A DNA stretch of 21,388 nt from Leptospira sp. (GCA_027531445.1 JAPZRK010000092.1:1-21388), one strand, 5' to 3'; positions 8,667-16,601 are shown, counted from the stretch's first letter. The notes: generated by a model not told the origin, from the sequence alone. Made by a program: numbers and translations.

Positions 8667-10151
8667 TTGGAATATAAGAATATACATCGATATTTATTAG
8701 TTACCATAGTCTCTTTTTCAGTTTCTTGCCAATCCGACAAAACAGAGCGAGTGTTGGGAGCCTCCGTCACAAGTTCGAATGCAAAACCCGCCACATTTGA
8801 GAAAATTGCACCACTGACTACGAATGCATTGGGGGCCCGGAAAAATTTGGATGAAAAGGGTTGGTACTTTATCCCACCAGGAACTCAGTCCGTCGAACAG
8901 GCATTCGAAACTGGAAGTATGAGTTCCAAAGTCGCAAAGGCAGTTATTTTTTCAAAAATGAAGACACGCGTTGTCGATCTACCATCATCCATCTCCCAAA
9001 CGATAGGTGAGATCAATGATTCTGGAGTCTCGTTTCGCAAATCTGGCACCGATCTCTCCGAAGAGATGTTGGATGTGACCTTTAAAGTCTCCCGAGCAGA
9101 ATGGGAACTTTCGAAAGAGCTGAATGGCAAAGCGGCCAAAAGATTTATTTATGGCTATATCTCTCTAGGGGATCGCCTAGAAGAAGATACAAATCAATTG
9201 ATCAAGGCTTACAATAGTATCAATGATGCTCGAAGTAATTTTTCAGGTAGAGTGAATGGTTTTTTTGTGGATACGATGTGGAAAAACAAAAACAAACTTT
9301 CCAATGCATGGCAAAATAGTTTCCGAAAGAGTGTAAAGAAGTTCATTTCAGAGTATGAAGAATCCGGCCAAAGGGACAATACAATCGTTGCTATGTGGGA
9401 CATCTTCCAAGGATATACGATTGCCTTCAAAGAAATTTTACTAAGCCCTTTGTTTGATACAACGACAGCCGTTGGTGAAACGTTAGTTGTTGGTGGTGTT
9501 TATGCACCAGTTGCTCATGTCACTACGTTTTCAGGTCAGGCACTTGTAACTACGGGTATGGTGGTGTACTACCCAACGAAAGTGGGTTACCGTATTTTAA
9601 GTCCAAGTTTAGAGGCGGGGTTACTGGGAACCATGGGCATCGCCACGATGTCAACAGTCGCACCCACTGCCGTAACAGGCACGGGAGTTGCCGCGTTCAA
9701 TCAAGTAACGACCATGTCTACAGGTTATACGGGAGAGGCAGTCACACAAGTGGGAGGAGTGACCTATGAGTCGACTGCTTTTGTGACGGGTCTTGTCTAC
9801 GATTTTGGTCAAGGTTTGGCAGACTCTTCGGTATACGTTATGGAATCAGGTTTGATTCTCAGTTATACGGCTCTTACCGTCATCCCTGCCCATCTTCTAC
9901 TGACAGTTCCTGATGGAACGATATTTTTGGCATATGATGGGCCAAGGCTTGTGATCGCGGTTGTCCGAGGCAATTATGCAGGATTTGATGATCTTCCTAC
10001 GGGTACGATCATTGACCTCAAGGAAGCAAAAAAGGCCGGTAAGGTGGAAATTTTATCGAATGATCCTGCTCTTGTCAAAAAGGTGATGGAAGCAGAAATC
10101 AAAGGCCAAGAAAAACAAAAAACCCCCAATCAGGGCAATAAAACAAAATAA
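8667..10151 (+). CDS. Predicted lipoprotein, first of two tandem paralogs with a long Gly/Thr/Val-rich domain
   Basis: The product is 494 aa from TTG at 8667. A signal segment (HRYLLVTIVSFSVSC) ends in C21, the likely lipidated cysteine, so the protein should be anchored in the envelope. The region up to about residue 255 is charged and probably helical, with an FIYGY motif at 160-164. Residues about 262-407 are poor in charge and rich in Gly, Thr, Val, Ser and Tyr, with loosely repeated VVY-P/VTTG-like units. A conserved-looking tail (LILSY...LP(T)GTIIDL) closes the protein. The next gene encodes a longer relative with the same order of parts: FIPP, F-x-YGY, Gly/Thr/Val domain, then a tail with GAIVNL. 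I know no function. The alternating small and hydrophobic pattern could be beta structure or membrane-inserting hairpins; this is inference. It heads a cluster of closely spaced genes. Confidence 0.8.
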   Translation: MEYKNIHRYLLVTIVSFSVSCQSDKTERVLGASVTSSNAKPATFEKIAPLTTNALGARKNLDEKGWYFIPPGTQSVEQAFETGSMSSKVAKAVIFSKMKTRVVDLPSSISQTIGEINDSGVSFRKSGTDLSEEMLDVTFKVSRAEWELSKELNGKAAKRFIYGYISLGDRLEEDTNQLIKAYNSINDARSNFSGRVNGFFVDTMWKNKNKLSNAWQNSFRKSVKKFISEYEESGQRDNTIVAMWDIFQGYTIAFKEILLSPLFDTTTAVGETLVVGGVYAPVAHVTTFSGQALVTTGMVVYYPTKVGYRILSPSLEAGLLGTMGIATMSTVAPTAVTGTGVAAFNQVTTMSTGYTGEAVTQVGGVTYESTAFVTGLVYDFGQGLADSSVYVMESGLILSYTALTVIPAHLLLTVPDGTIFLAYDGPRLVIAVVRGNYAGFDDLPTGTIIDLKEAKKAGKVEILSNDPALVKKVMEAEIKGQEKQKTPNQGNKTK

Positions 10152-10165
10152 AATATAAACAAAGT

Positions 10166-11965
10166 ATGAAACAAATTCAAAATCTATCCATTTCCTTTAT
10201 CTCAATCATCTGTTTCTGTTTGGTTCTCACATGTAAGTCTACGGAGACTGATCAAGATGACCCACTCAAAAATTCCAAAAAACTGATTCGGGAAGGCCAC
10301 AAGTCGTTGTACTACCAAGGTGCTGTTCCTATTGCCGGGACAAGTATCAAATTCATTCCTCCGATGGAAGAGGGCGAGATTTATATCTACGGCAAAAAAT
10401 TCAAATTCGCAAAAGAAGAATTCAGTAAAGCCATTACAAAGGCGAGCGAGTCCATTATCGTCATCAAAAATGGAACAAAGTACAGTTGGTCCTTAGCAGA
10501 TGATGTATCTAAGTCGGGCAATGAAGCTGTAAATTATATCGAACAAAATGCAACCTTACCTGGTATCTATATCATGTACGAATCGAACGCAAAGGCATAT
10601 GGCCTGATAGGATCATCCTTTGATGAAGGAATGAAAGCACATAATAAGGTGATTCAAAATTCGGAACAATTGAGAAAGGATTGGGAAACTTGGGCAGAAT
10701 ATAGATTTAAAGATCCCGCTGAAAGAGACAAAACACCTGCTTTCCAAGCCAGAATGAAATCTTATAATCAAATTTTTAAAACTTCATTTGATTCGTTTGT
10801 CTATGGTTATGTGGATATGGATGAAGCACTGAAATCTGCTTGGGATGAATACTATGAAGTCATTGACAGCGGAGGCTGGAGAGATCTTTACACCGAAGTG
10901 CATGAGTTACGAACCATTGTTTCCGATTCCATATCCAGTACTTGGAAGGAAACCTTTTTTAACTATGGTGAAGCAACGAAAGAGGAGCTTGCAAGCGCAG
11001 GAAAAGACATTGAATCCATTGCGGATGGTGAAGGGCTTTCCTTTTCACTGTTAAAGGCTTTTGTAAAAACCACCAAGGCCATTTTCTATGATGCGATCAT
11101 TGAACCTGTCGGAAAAATCGGAGTGCTGTCGATCGGGTACATTGGTGTCAATGCCGTTGTGTATCCTGCCGCCATCATTTCTGTGGGAACAACTACCAGC
11201 GTCTATTTGTTAGCTGAAACAGTCACAGTTGCCGGCAAAGGTGTTGTTTATATCATTGCACCCAATGTCCAACTTGCATTGGGTGCCTTATTGGGTAGCA
11301 CAGAAATCGTAGTTGGTGAATCTTACGAATCTCTACGCGCTGGTGGCAAAGCGTCTTCCTATGTAGTACGCAAGACATCAAAGTACACAACCAAAGGTGC
11401 CGCCATCATCACAGAAAAGTCGGGAAAATACATTTTAGCACCATCCACCTTGATCGGAGTGACCACCTCACAAACGATTGTTGGAGGAGGTCTTTCCCTT
11501 TCAGGTACAACGGCAGGTGGAGTTGTCACAGCTACCTCAGCTGGCCTCCAGACCACTACCTATGTGGCTTCGAAAACAACAGCCGCAGGAGTAGGGGTTA
11601 CGGGAACGGTCACTTCGTTCGGAACAGGCACCGTCTTTGGAATCTATTATTTGGGTAAATCTGTTGGGGTTCCTATGGGAGTCGGAGTCGGCTCTGGTGT
11701 GGTTCTCAGTTATGAAGTGATGAGCCAGATGTCTGCACATTCACTCCTTGCTGTTGCAGATTGTTCCTACTTGGTGCTTTCCCTAGAAGGCGGAAAATGG
11801 GTTGTATATGGGGTAAAAGATGTTTCCAATAAAGCAAATGGCCTATTCAGTGGTGCAATAGTCAATTTGGAGCAAGTTAGAAAGGAGGGTGGTACCATCG
11901 TCAAAGTCCCACTCACGCAAGAAGAAGCCGATCGTATTTTAGAGCCCAAAAAGAAGAAAAAGTAA
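10166..11965 (+). CDS. Predicted lipoprotein, second of two tandem paralogs with a long Gly/Thr/Val-rich domain
   Basis: The product is 599 aa. The signal peptide (FISIICFCLVLTC) ends at C23, a plausible lipobox cysteine, pointing to an envelope lipoprotein. Residues 24-305 are charged and mostly helical-looking, with FIPP at 63-66 and FVYGY at 211-215, both matching the preceding paralog. Residues about 310-525 are extended and very rich in Gly, Thr, Val, Ser and Ala, for example VGVPMGVGVGSGVVLSYEVM. The end is a run of lysines (595-599). Against its neighbour the protein is about 100 residues longer, mainly through a larger repeat-like domain. The gene starts 14 nt after its paralog with only a weak ribosome site, so translation may depend on the upstream gene. 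The order of parts indicates duplication followed by divergence. Function is unknown. Confidence 0.85.
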   Translation: MKQIQNLSISFISIICFCLVLTCKSTETDQDDPLKNSKKLIREGHKSLYYQGAVPIAGTSIKFIPPMEEGEIYIYGKKFKFAKEEFSKAITKASESIIVIKNGTKYSWSLADDVSKSGNEAVNYIEQNATLPGIYIMYESNAKAYGLIGSSFDEGMKAHNKVIQNSEQLRKDWETWAEYRFKDPAERDKTPAFQARMKSYNQIFKTSFDSFVYGYVDMDEALKSAWDEYYEVIDSGGWRDLYTEVHELRTIVSDSISSTWKETFFNYGEATKEELASAGKDIESIADGEGLSFSLLKAFVKTTKAIFYDAIIEPVGKIGVLSIGYIGVNAVVYPAAIISVGTTTSVYLLAETVTVAGKGVVYIIAPNVQLALGALLGSTEIVVGESYESLRAGGKASSYVVRKTSKYTTKGAAIITEKSGKYILAPSTLIGVTTSQTIVGGGLSLSGTTAGGVVTATSAGLQTTTYVASKTTAAGVGVTGTVTSFGTGTVFGIYYLGKSVGVPMGVGVGSGVVLSYEVMSQMSAHSLLAVADCSYLVLSLEGGKWVVYGVKDVSNKANGLFSGAIVNLEQVRKEGGTIVKVPLTQEEADRILEPKKKKK

Positions 11966-11972
11966 TTCTTAT

Positions 11973-12878
11973 ATGACGACAAAGGTAGCCAAACAAATAT
12001 TAGTTGTAGAGGACTCAGACATCCAGCTGCGTCTTTTAGATCGTGTATTATCAAAAAATGGTTACACTGTACTTTGTGCCGCAACAGCGGCTTCTGCACG
12101 ACTCAAGATTGCCAACGAAAAGATCGATGTTGTTTTACTAGACTGGGAGTTACCTGATGGAAATGGTATCGACCTCATCAAAGAAATCTTAGCTTCCTCA
12201 CCGACTGGGTGGATTCCGATCATCATGATCACAAGCCATACAGAGTCTTGCAAAATTAAAGAAGCCATTGAAGCAGGCGCCACAGATTTTATCAGCAAAC
12301 CCGCCGATCAAGTAGAGTTGTTGGCACGTATTTTTGGAGCCCTTCGCATCAAGGCATTAGAAGACTTACTCATCGAAACTTCGATACGAGACTCACTCAC
12401 TGGTTTGTACAATCGAAGGTACATCGAAGAAAGAATCGAACAAGAATTCCAACGGTCCAAAAGACACAAACATTCCATTGCTATTGCTGTTTTAGATATC
12501 GACTTTTTCAAACGTGTGAACGACAAATACGGGCATGATGCGGGAGATATGGTTTTAAAATTTTTTGCGAAAGAATTGCGCTTAAACCTTCGCAAGTCCG
12601 ATATCATCGCAAGATTTGGGGGTGAAGAATTTGTCGTGATCCTACCTGAAACTTCTCTAAAGTTTGCACTCGATGTAATGGACAAAATTCGAAAACAAAT
12701 TTCGAATACACCTATTTTTTTGGAAAATGGTGAGGAGATCAAAATTACATTTAGCGGTGGTTTGTCCGGAGGTGTCCTGACAGAATTAGCCATACCACAT
12801 GATTATTTAAAGGAAGCAGACAAAAATTTATACCTTGCCAAAGAATCCGGTCGCAATCGGATTTTAGGACCCTCTTGA
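11973..12878 (+). CDS. Response regulator with GGDEF domain (diguanylate cyclase)
   Basis: This is a phosphorylation-controlled enzyme that makes cyclic di-GMP from two GTP. The REC domain (about residues 6-125) has acidic pair E13/D14, phospho-acceptor D57 in VVLLDWELPDG, T87 and K109. The GGDEF domain (about 135-298) has D175 in VLDIDFFK, the active motif GGEEF (216-220) and an RxxD inhibitory site (R207-D210) at the correct five-residue distance, so product feedback is expected. All key residues are present. It starts 7 nt after the second lipoprotein gene, and its TGA lies inside the TTG of the next gene. No partner histidine kinase is in the window, so the phospho-donor is unknown. Confidence 0.95.
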   Translation: MTTKVAKQILVVEDSDIQLRLLDRVLSKNGYTVLCAATAASARLKIANEKIDVVLLDWELPDGNGIDLIKEILASSPTGWIPIIMITSHTESCKIKEAIEAGATDFISKPADQVELLARIFGALRIKALEDLLIETSIRDSLTGLYNRRYIEERIEQEFQRSKRHKHSIAIAVLDIDFFKRVNDKYGHDAGDMVLKFFAKELRLNLRKSDIIARFGGEEFVVILPETSLKFALDVMDKIRKQISNTPIFLENGEEIKITFSGGLSGGVLTELAIPHDYLKEADKNLYLAKESGRNRILGPS

Positions 12879-13936
12879 ATCCAATTTCCTCATTTCAATC
12901 TCTCAGTCCCGAAGTCATCTTACAATCTCTTGAGTCGATAGGTTTTGAACCTACAGGTCGTTGTGTTCCACTCAATAGCGTCGAAAACCGTGTCTATGAT
13001 ATTGAAGTAGAAGGAAATACGCGTTATGTGGTAAAATACTACCGCCCTGGTCGCTGGACAAAATCCCAAATCCAAGAAGAACATGATTTTTTATATGAAC
13101 TTGTCCAAGCCGAAATTCCCGTCCTTGCACCTATCAAAAATACAAAACATGAATCCATACATTTTTTCGATGGTGTTTACTTCGCGATTTGGCCTTTAAG
13201 AACGGGACGTATCATCGAAGAAATTGCAGAAGAAGATATGATCCAACTTGGAAGGCTCATCGGGCGAATCCATATGGTTGGAAAGACAAAAAAGGTGATT
13301 TCTAGACCAACACTTGATATCAAACACTATGCAAATGTCGCCTTACAGATCATAGAGGATGGCGGATGGATTTCCAATCAGAATCTATTGAAAAGGTATC
13401 AGTCAGCCGCAAAGATTACTTTCGACACCTACGAGTCCATTTTAAAATCGTCAGCTGTCCCATTCCAACGCATTCACGGGGACTGCCATAAGGGAAATTT
13501 ACTCTATTCTGGGGACGGCTTTTCCATTCTCGATTTTGATGATTTTATTGAAGGTCCAGTGGTTCAAGACTTTTGGATGTTACTTCCCTTTGGCGGAAAG
13601 AGGGAGGAATATGAACGAGAGCTCTTCTTCGAAGGCTACCGTGAGTTTTGTGATTTTTCTACAAGTTGGTTGTCACTCATTGAACCACTACGTGGGATAC
13701 GATATATCCATTATGCGGCATGGATCGCCAAACGTTGGCAAGATCCTTCATTTCCAAATCTTTTTCCCCATTTTGGAACCGAAGAATATTGGGAAGGTGA
13801 AACCAAAGATTTAGAGAAGATGGGGAAAACCTTCCAAGAAGAATCTCAGGACAGGGAAGAACGTTTCGATTCAGGCCAGATCCCCCCCAAGGAAGAGTTA
13901 TCTAACAAAGATTTTTTTTGGGATTGGGAAGGATGA
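12875..13936 (+). CDS. srkA: SrkA/YihE-type stress response serine/threonine kinase
   Basis: This is a small-molecule-kinase-fold Ser/Thr protein kinase. E. coli SrkA protects cells against stress-induced death. The N-terminus aligns from memory with E. coli SrkA (SFQSLSPE... PLNSVENRVY), which supports the TTG at 12875 as the start. Visible motifs are K54 in YVVKYYRPGRW, catalytic HGDCHKGN (201-208, D203), metal-binding LDFDD (219-223) and the family tail LRGIRYIHYAAWIAKRW. Length is 353 aa against about 328 in E. coli. The extra part is a charged C-terminal tail ending FFWDWEG. The start overlaps the REC-GGDEF stop (TTGA), a strong sign of coupled translation. It is the last gene of the plus-strand cluster. 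Confidence 0.93.
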   Translation: MNPISSFQSLSPEVILQSLESIGFEPTGRCVPLNSVENRVYDIEVEGNTRYVVKYYRPGRWTKSQIQEEHDFLYELVQAEIPVLAPIKNTKHESIHFFDGVYFAIWPLRTGRIIEEIAEEDMIQLGRLIGRIHMVGKTKKVISRPTLDIKHYANVALQIIEDGGWISNQNLLKRYQSAAKITFDTYESILKSSAVPFQRIHGDCHKGNLLYSGDGFSILDFDDFIEGPVVQDFWMLLPFGGKREEYERELFFEGYREFCDFSTSWLSLIEPLRGIRYIHYAAWIAKRWQDPSFPNLFPHFGTEEYWEGETKDLEKMGKTFQEESQDREERFDSGQIPPKEELSNKDFFWDWEG

Positions 13937-14027
13937 GGTAGTTTTACCTATCTGTCTTGGTCCTGAAATGAAAACCATCTTCAGGTTTAGATCGCTTTTC
14001 ACAAAAGGTTCCATATGTCTGTGAAAA
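13936..14027. repeat. Three small inverted repeats after srkA
   Basis: Reading from the srkA stop: AGGTA (13936-13940)/TACCT (13945-13949) with a GTTT loop; CCTGAA (13962-13967)/TTCAGG (13980-13985) with a 12-nt loop; and TTTTCACA (13996-14003)/TGTGAAAA (14020-14027) with a 16-nt loop. None is followed by a clear T-run on the plus strand, so they are not textbook terminators. Together they may end or protect the srkA transcript. Confidence 0.4.
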
Positions 14028-14049
14028 CCGGCAAAACTCATATCCGTAA

Positions 14050-14100
14050 TTTTAGACAGCTATCAAAAAAAACAACTGGAAATTTTGACACCTGTCAAAA
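14050..14100. terminator. Pair of related dyads between convergent genes, possible terminator or operator
   Basis: TTTTGACA (14083-14090)/TGTCAAAA (14093-14100) is a perfect 8-bp inverted repeat with a 2-bp centre. A second, imperfect relative lies at 14050-14068. Read on the minus strand the two begin TTTTGACAGGTGTC and TTTTGATAGCTGTC, 32 bp apart. On the minus strand an eight-T run follows the first dyad, so it could end the monooxygenase transcript. A protein-binding site is the alternative. Confidence 0.4.
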
Positions 14101-14110
14101 AACACAGACT

Positions 14111-15571
14111 CTATTTTAAGGCAAAATCTTTATAATCAGGAGCATTCATTTCCTTTTCCCACTGTTTCCAAGTGTATGGCCACATAGCAGGATCTCCATC
14201 AGCGTCCAAATACCAGCTGTTACAACCACCAAGCCAAACCGTTTTGCCCATTCCACTTTTGAGATAGGCATTAAATCTTTGGAATGCATCTGGAGTGGCA
14301 TCAATCTCATTGAACTTATTCTCTTGCCAATCACGGATCATCTTCATCAGATAATTTGTCTGAACTTCACTCATAGCAATCACAGAAAAATTGCCAATTG
14401 GGGTATTCGGTCCGAGCATCAATGCAAAATTTGGAAAGCCAGGGATAAACATGGATCGATAGGCTTGCACCTTACGTTCCCAGACGGTGTCGATTTTTAA
14501 ACCATCTCGGCCGGTCAGATTCATCGGTCTCATAAAATTGAATGGATGGAAGCCAGTTGCAAGCACGATCACATCTAATTCATGCAGTTTCCCATCCTTG
14601 GTAACGACACCATTTTCTGTGATTTTTTCTATGCCTTCGGTCACCAAATCCGCATTTGGTTTTTGAATTGCCTCATAAAAGGTAGAATTGACAATCACTC
14701 TTTTGCAACCTACTCGGTAATCAGGAGTAAGTTTTTTGCGAAGGACTGGGTCCTTTACTGAAAATCGAAGGTTCCATTTACACAAAAAACTCATGAGTGC
14801 ATGGGGAAGTTTTTTCCCTATTACCGCTTTTGAAAATGTTTCTTCGACAGCAATGGTATACCATCTATGAAGACGCTTTGCAATCGACGGATTTTTCCTC
14901 CAAGCCTTTCTGTCTCGTTCCGAATAACGTTTGTCAGGTACTTTGACGATCCATTGGGGCGTCCTTTGGAATACAGAAACTTTTTTACCCACTGCGATCA
15001 ATTCCGGTATGACTTGAGCGGCAGTAGATCCCGTTCCGATCACACCAATTCGTTTGCCTTTTAAATCTACTGAATGATTCCATTCTGCAGTATGGAAACA
15101 ATCACCTTTAAATGAATCAAGTCCTGGAATATTGGGTTTTGCCGGGTGATGTAAGATGCCAGTTGCAGAGATCACAAAATCTACAACTAAGGTTTTTTGT
15201 TTGCTCGTATTGATTGTCCATTTGCCGTTGTTATATGAACAGTTCGTAACTGCTTCACCAAAACGAATTTTTGGTGTCACTCCATATTTGTCACTGACAC
15301 GTTTGAAGTATCCTTGTATTTCATTCCCTCTCGCAAAACGGTAGTTCCACTCCGGATTCGGCTCAAATGAATATGTATACATATGAGCAGGGATGTCACA
15401 GGCAACACCGGGGTAGGTATTTTCCCGCCACGTGCCACCAAGGTCGTCTTTTTTTTCCAATATCGTCACATCGTCGATACCCATTTCTGCGAGTCGGATA
15501 CTCAGAAGAATGCCCGTCATACCGGCACCGATGATGGCTATACTAGGCTTACGAATGGTCTCATTTGGCAT
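14111..15571 (-). CDS. Flavin-containing monooxygenase, Baeyer-Villiger type
   Basis: This FAD- and NADPH-dependent oxygenase likely inserts oxygen next to a carbonyl or oxidises a heteroatom; the substrate is unknown. The product is 486 aa from ATG at 15571. The start is chosen because AAGGA lies 7 nt upstream; a TTG two codons earlier sits almost on top of that site. In the two-residues-longer numbering, the FAD motif GAGMTG is at 17-22. The Baeyer-Villiger fingerprint FxGxxxHxxxW is intact (F156, G158, H162, W166). The NADPH motif GTGSTA is at 181-186 and a late LATGFHPF completes the second nucleotide-binding part. It is convergent with srkA and appears to be transcribed alone. Two palindromes lie upstream. 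Confidence 0.92.
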   Translation of the reverse strand: MPNETIRKPSIAIIGAGMTGILLSIRLAEMGIDDVTILEKKDDLGGTWRENTYPGVACDIPAHMYTYSFEPNPEWNYRFARGNEIQGYFKRVSDKYGVTPKIRFGEAVTNCSYNNGKWTINTSKQKTLVVDFVISATGILHHPAKPNIPGLDSFKGDCFHTAEWNHSVDLKGKRIGVIGTGSTAAQVIPELIAVGKKVSVFQRTPQWIVKVPDKRYSERDRKAWRKNPSIAKRLHRWYTIAVEETFSKAVIGKKLPHALMSFLCKWNLRFSVKDPVLRKKLTPDYRVGCKRVIVNSTFYEAIQKPNADLVTEGIEKITENGVVTKDGKLHELDVIVLATGFHPFNFMRPMNLTGRDGLKIDTVWERKVQAYRSMFIPGFPNFALMLGPNTPIGNFSVIAMSEVQTNYLMKMIRDWQENKFNEIDATPDAFQRFNAYLKSGMGKTVWLGGCNSWYLDADGDPAMWPYTWKQWEKEMNAPDYKDFALK

Positions 15572-15578
15572 GGTCAAA

Positions 15579-15583
15579 TCCTT
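15579..15583 (-). promoter_or_regulatory. Shine-Dalgarno site AAGGA that fixes the monooxygenase start
   Basis: On the minus strand AAGGA is followed by 7 nt and ATG at 15571. The longer frame starting with TTG at 15577 would leave only one base of spacing. Confidence 0.65.
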
Positions 15584-15608
15584 CCCGTTGCGAGCCAGTT
15601 ACACAAAA

Positions 15609-15657
15609 GAACAATGTTCCCTTTTTCGCAATATGGCAGAAATGTAACAAATTTGTT
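15609..15657. promoter_or_regulatory. Two palindromes upstream of the monooxygenase gene, candidate operators
   Basis: GAACAATGTTC (15609-15619) is an 11-bp palindrome with a single central base. AACAAATTTGTT (15646-15657) is a perfect 12-bp palindrome. They lie 38 and 75 nt upstream of the ATG, where a promoter is expected. No regulator gene is adjacent, and chance occurrence in AT-rich DNA is possible for the second one. Confidence 0.35.
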
Positions 15658-15700
15658 TTTTTAGACAAGAAGATTTTTTGCTTTAAATCTCTTTTTGGGC

Positions 15701-15840
15701 ACCTCCCTCCCTTGCAGACAAGTGAGGGACCCCGCTATCCGCTCCAATCTTTCCCTGCCGGGAAAGGATTTCCGCTTCTATCGGTGGTGCAAAGCGGTGG
15801 CAAACTTGTGAGAGCGGAGGCAGCAAGTCGCTGTTGTGCA
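15701..15840. repeat. GC-rich block of consecutive hairpins at the left edge of the accessory region
   Basis: This block is clearly richer in GC than the DNA around it and contains no convincing gene. It holds three stems in a row: CCCTCCCTTG (15705-15714)/CAAGTGAGGG (15719-15728) with one mismatch; CTTTCCC (15749-15755)/GGGAAAG (15760-15766) with a TGCC loop; and CCGCTT (15772-15777)/AAGCGG (15792-15797). It ends just before the vapC stop. It resembles a structured intergenic repeat or the end of a mobile unit, but no second full copy is in the window. Confidence 0.5.
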
Positions 15841-15844
15841 TGAT

Positions 15845-16270
15845 TTATTTCCTCGCGCGATATCGTTTATGGTTTAAAATTTTTAACTTTGAATTTGTAG
15901 CAATTCTTTCGAAATCTGAATCAAAAGTCGCAAGTGTTAGATTATTTGAAATAGCAATTTGCGCAATCAAGACATCGATTGAAGCGACAGTAACGCCTTT
16001 TTTTGCTAAATCATTTCTTAATTTTGCAGCGAGAACATGATCAATATTTGTTGGATTTACAAAATTGAAAAATCGAAGATGATGATTAATCTCGTCGAAT
16101 AGTTTCTCATTTTTGATTCCGGTTAAAATTTCCTGTAAGATAATCCCAGTTATGAAAATTTCCTCTTCATTTTTGATTATCTGAAAAAGGAAAGTATCTT
16201 CGGAATTAACTGATTTATTCTTACGTCTTAGTGCTTCTGACCAAACGGAAGTATCGATAAGTAAATTCAT
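15845..16270 (-). CDS. vapC: VapC-type PIN-domain toxin ribonuclease
   Basis: This is the toxin half of a type II toxin-antitoxin pair: a PIN-domain, Mg-dependent RNase that blocks translation when free of antitoxin. At 141 aa it has the usual length. All four acidic active-site positions can be seen: D6 in LIDTSVW, E47 in LQEILTG, D99 in SIDVLIAQ and D117 in TFDSDF, so it should be active. It follows vapB by 21 nt on the same strand, in the usual antitoxin-toxin order. The pair is AT-rich and lies between the GC-rich hairpin block and the left direct repeat, which fits acquisition by transfer. Confidence 0.92.
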   Translation of the reverse strand: MNLLIDTSVWSEALRRKNKSVNSEDTFLFQIIKNEEEIFITGIILQEILTGIKNEKLFDEINHHLRFFNFVNPTNIDHVLAAKLRNDLAKKGVTVASIDVLIAQIAISNNLTLATFDSDFERIATNSKLKILNHKRYRARK

Positions 16271-16291
16271 TATTTTGAAATTAAGTCGTTT

Positions 16292-16486
16292 TTAACCTCG
16301 AATCTTCTTATAATCTGTTTTTACGTCATATTCAATTGTATTAAAAAACTTTATAATATCTTTCTGTTTATGTTTTTTAATGAATTCAATAAGCGCGGTG
16401 TTTACCGTTTCTCTTTTGGTTTTTAAGCCACTTATTGAATATGCTTCATCAAGTAATTTTGGGTCGATATTTAGATTAGTAGCCAT
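16292..16486 (-). CDS. vapB: VapB-type antitoxin
   Basis: This is the antitoxin partner of the adjacent VapC. The product is 64 aa from ATG at 16486 (MATNLNIDPKLLDEA). A longer frame to 16525 has no family resemblance in its extra residues, and AGAAG sits a few bases before this ATG. The sequence fits the short VapB family: a beta strand (TNLNID), a helix with L-L-D-E-A, then K-R-E-T-V-N-T-A-L-I-E-F. That is a ribbon-helix-helix type DNA-binding half, and a charged C-terminal part presumably covers the toxin. It should bind VapC and repress its own promoter. A small inverted repeat lies just upstream. Confidence 0.88.
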   Translation of the reverse strand: MATNLNIDPKLLDEAYSISGLKTKRETVNTALIEFIKKHKQKDIIKFFNTIEYDVKTDYKKIRG

Positions 16487-16502
16487 GATTGCTTCTATAC
16501 TC

Positions 16503-16518
16503 ACACATCGGATTGTGT
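16503..16518. promoter_or_regulatory. Inverted repeat upstream of vapB, candidate autoregulatory operator
   Basis: ACACA (16503-16507) and TGTGT (16514-16518) form a perfect inverted repeat with 6 bp between the arms, 16 nt upstream of the vapB ATG. Its position fits an operator for the VapBC complex. Confidence 0.4.
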
Positions 16519-16601
16519 AAGTCAACCAATTTCTGTCTAGTCTTATGAGCGACCAAGCGTTGCTTTTTTACTTTTGATCTTTATATCGACTCGCAGACTT
16601 A

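Noticed and set aside
15565..15843. Plus-strand frame across the GC-rich hairpin block
   Set aside because: Its composition follows the hairpins, it overlaps the monooxygenase start antisense, and its product resembles nothing.
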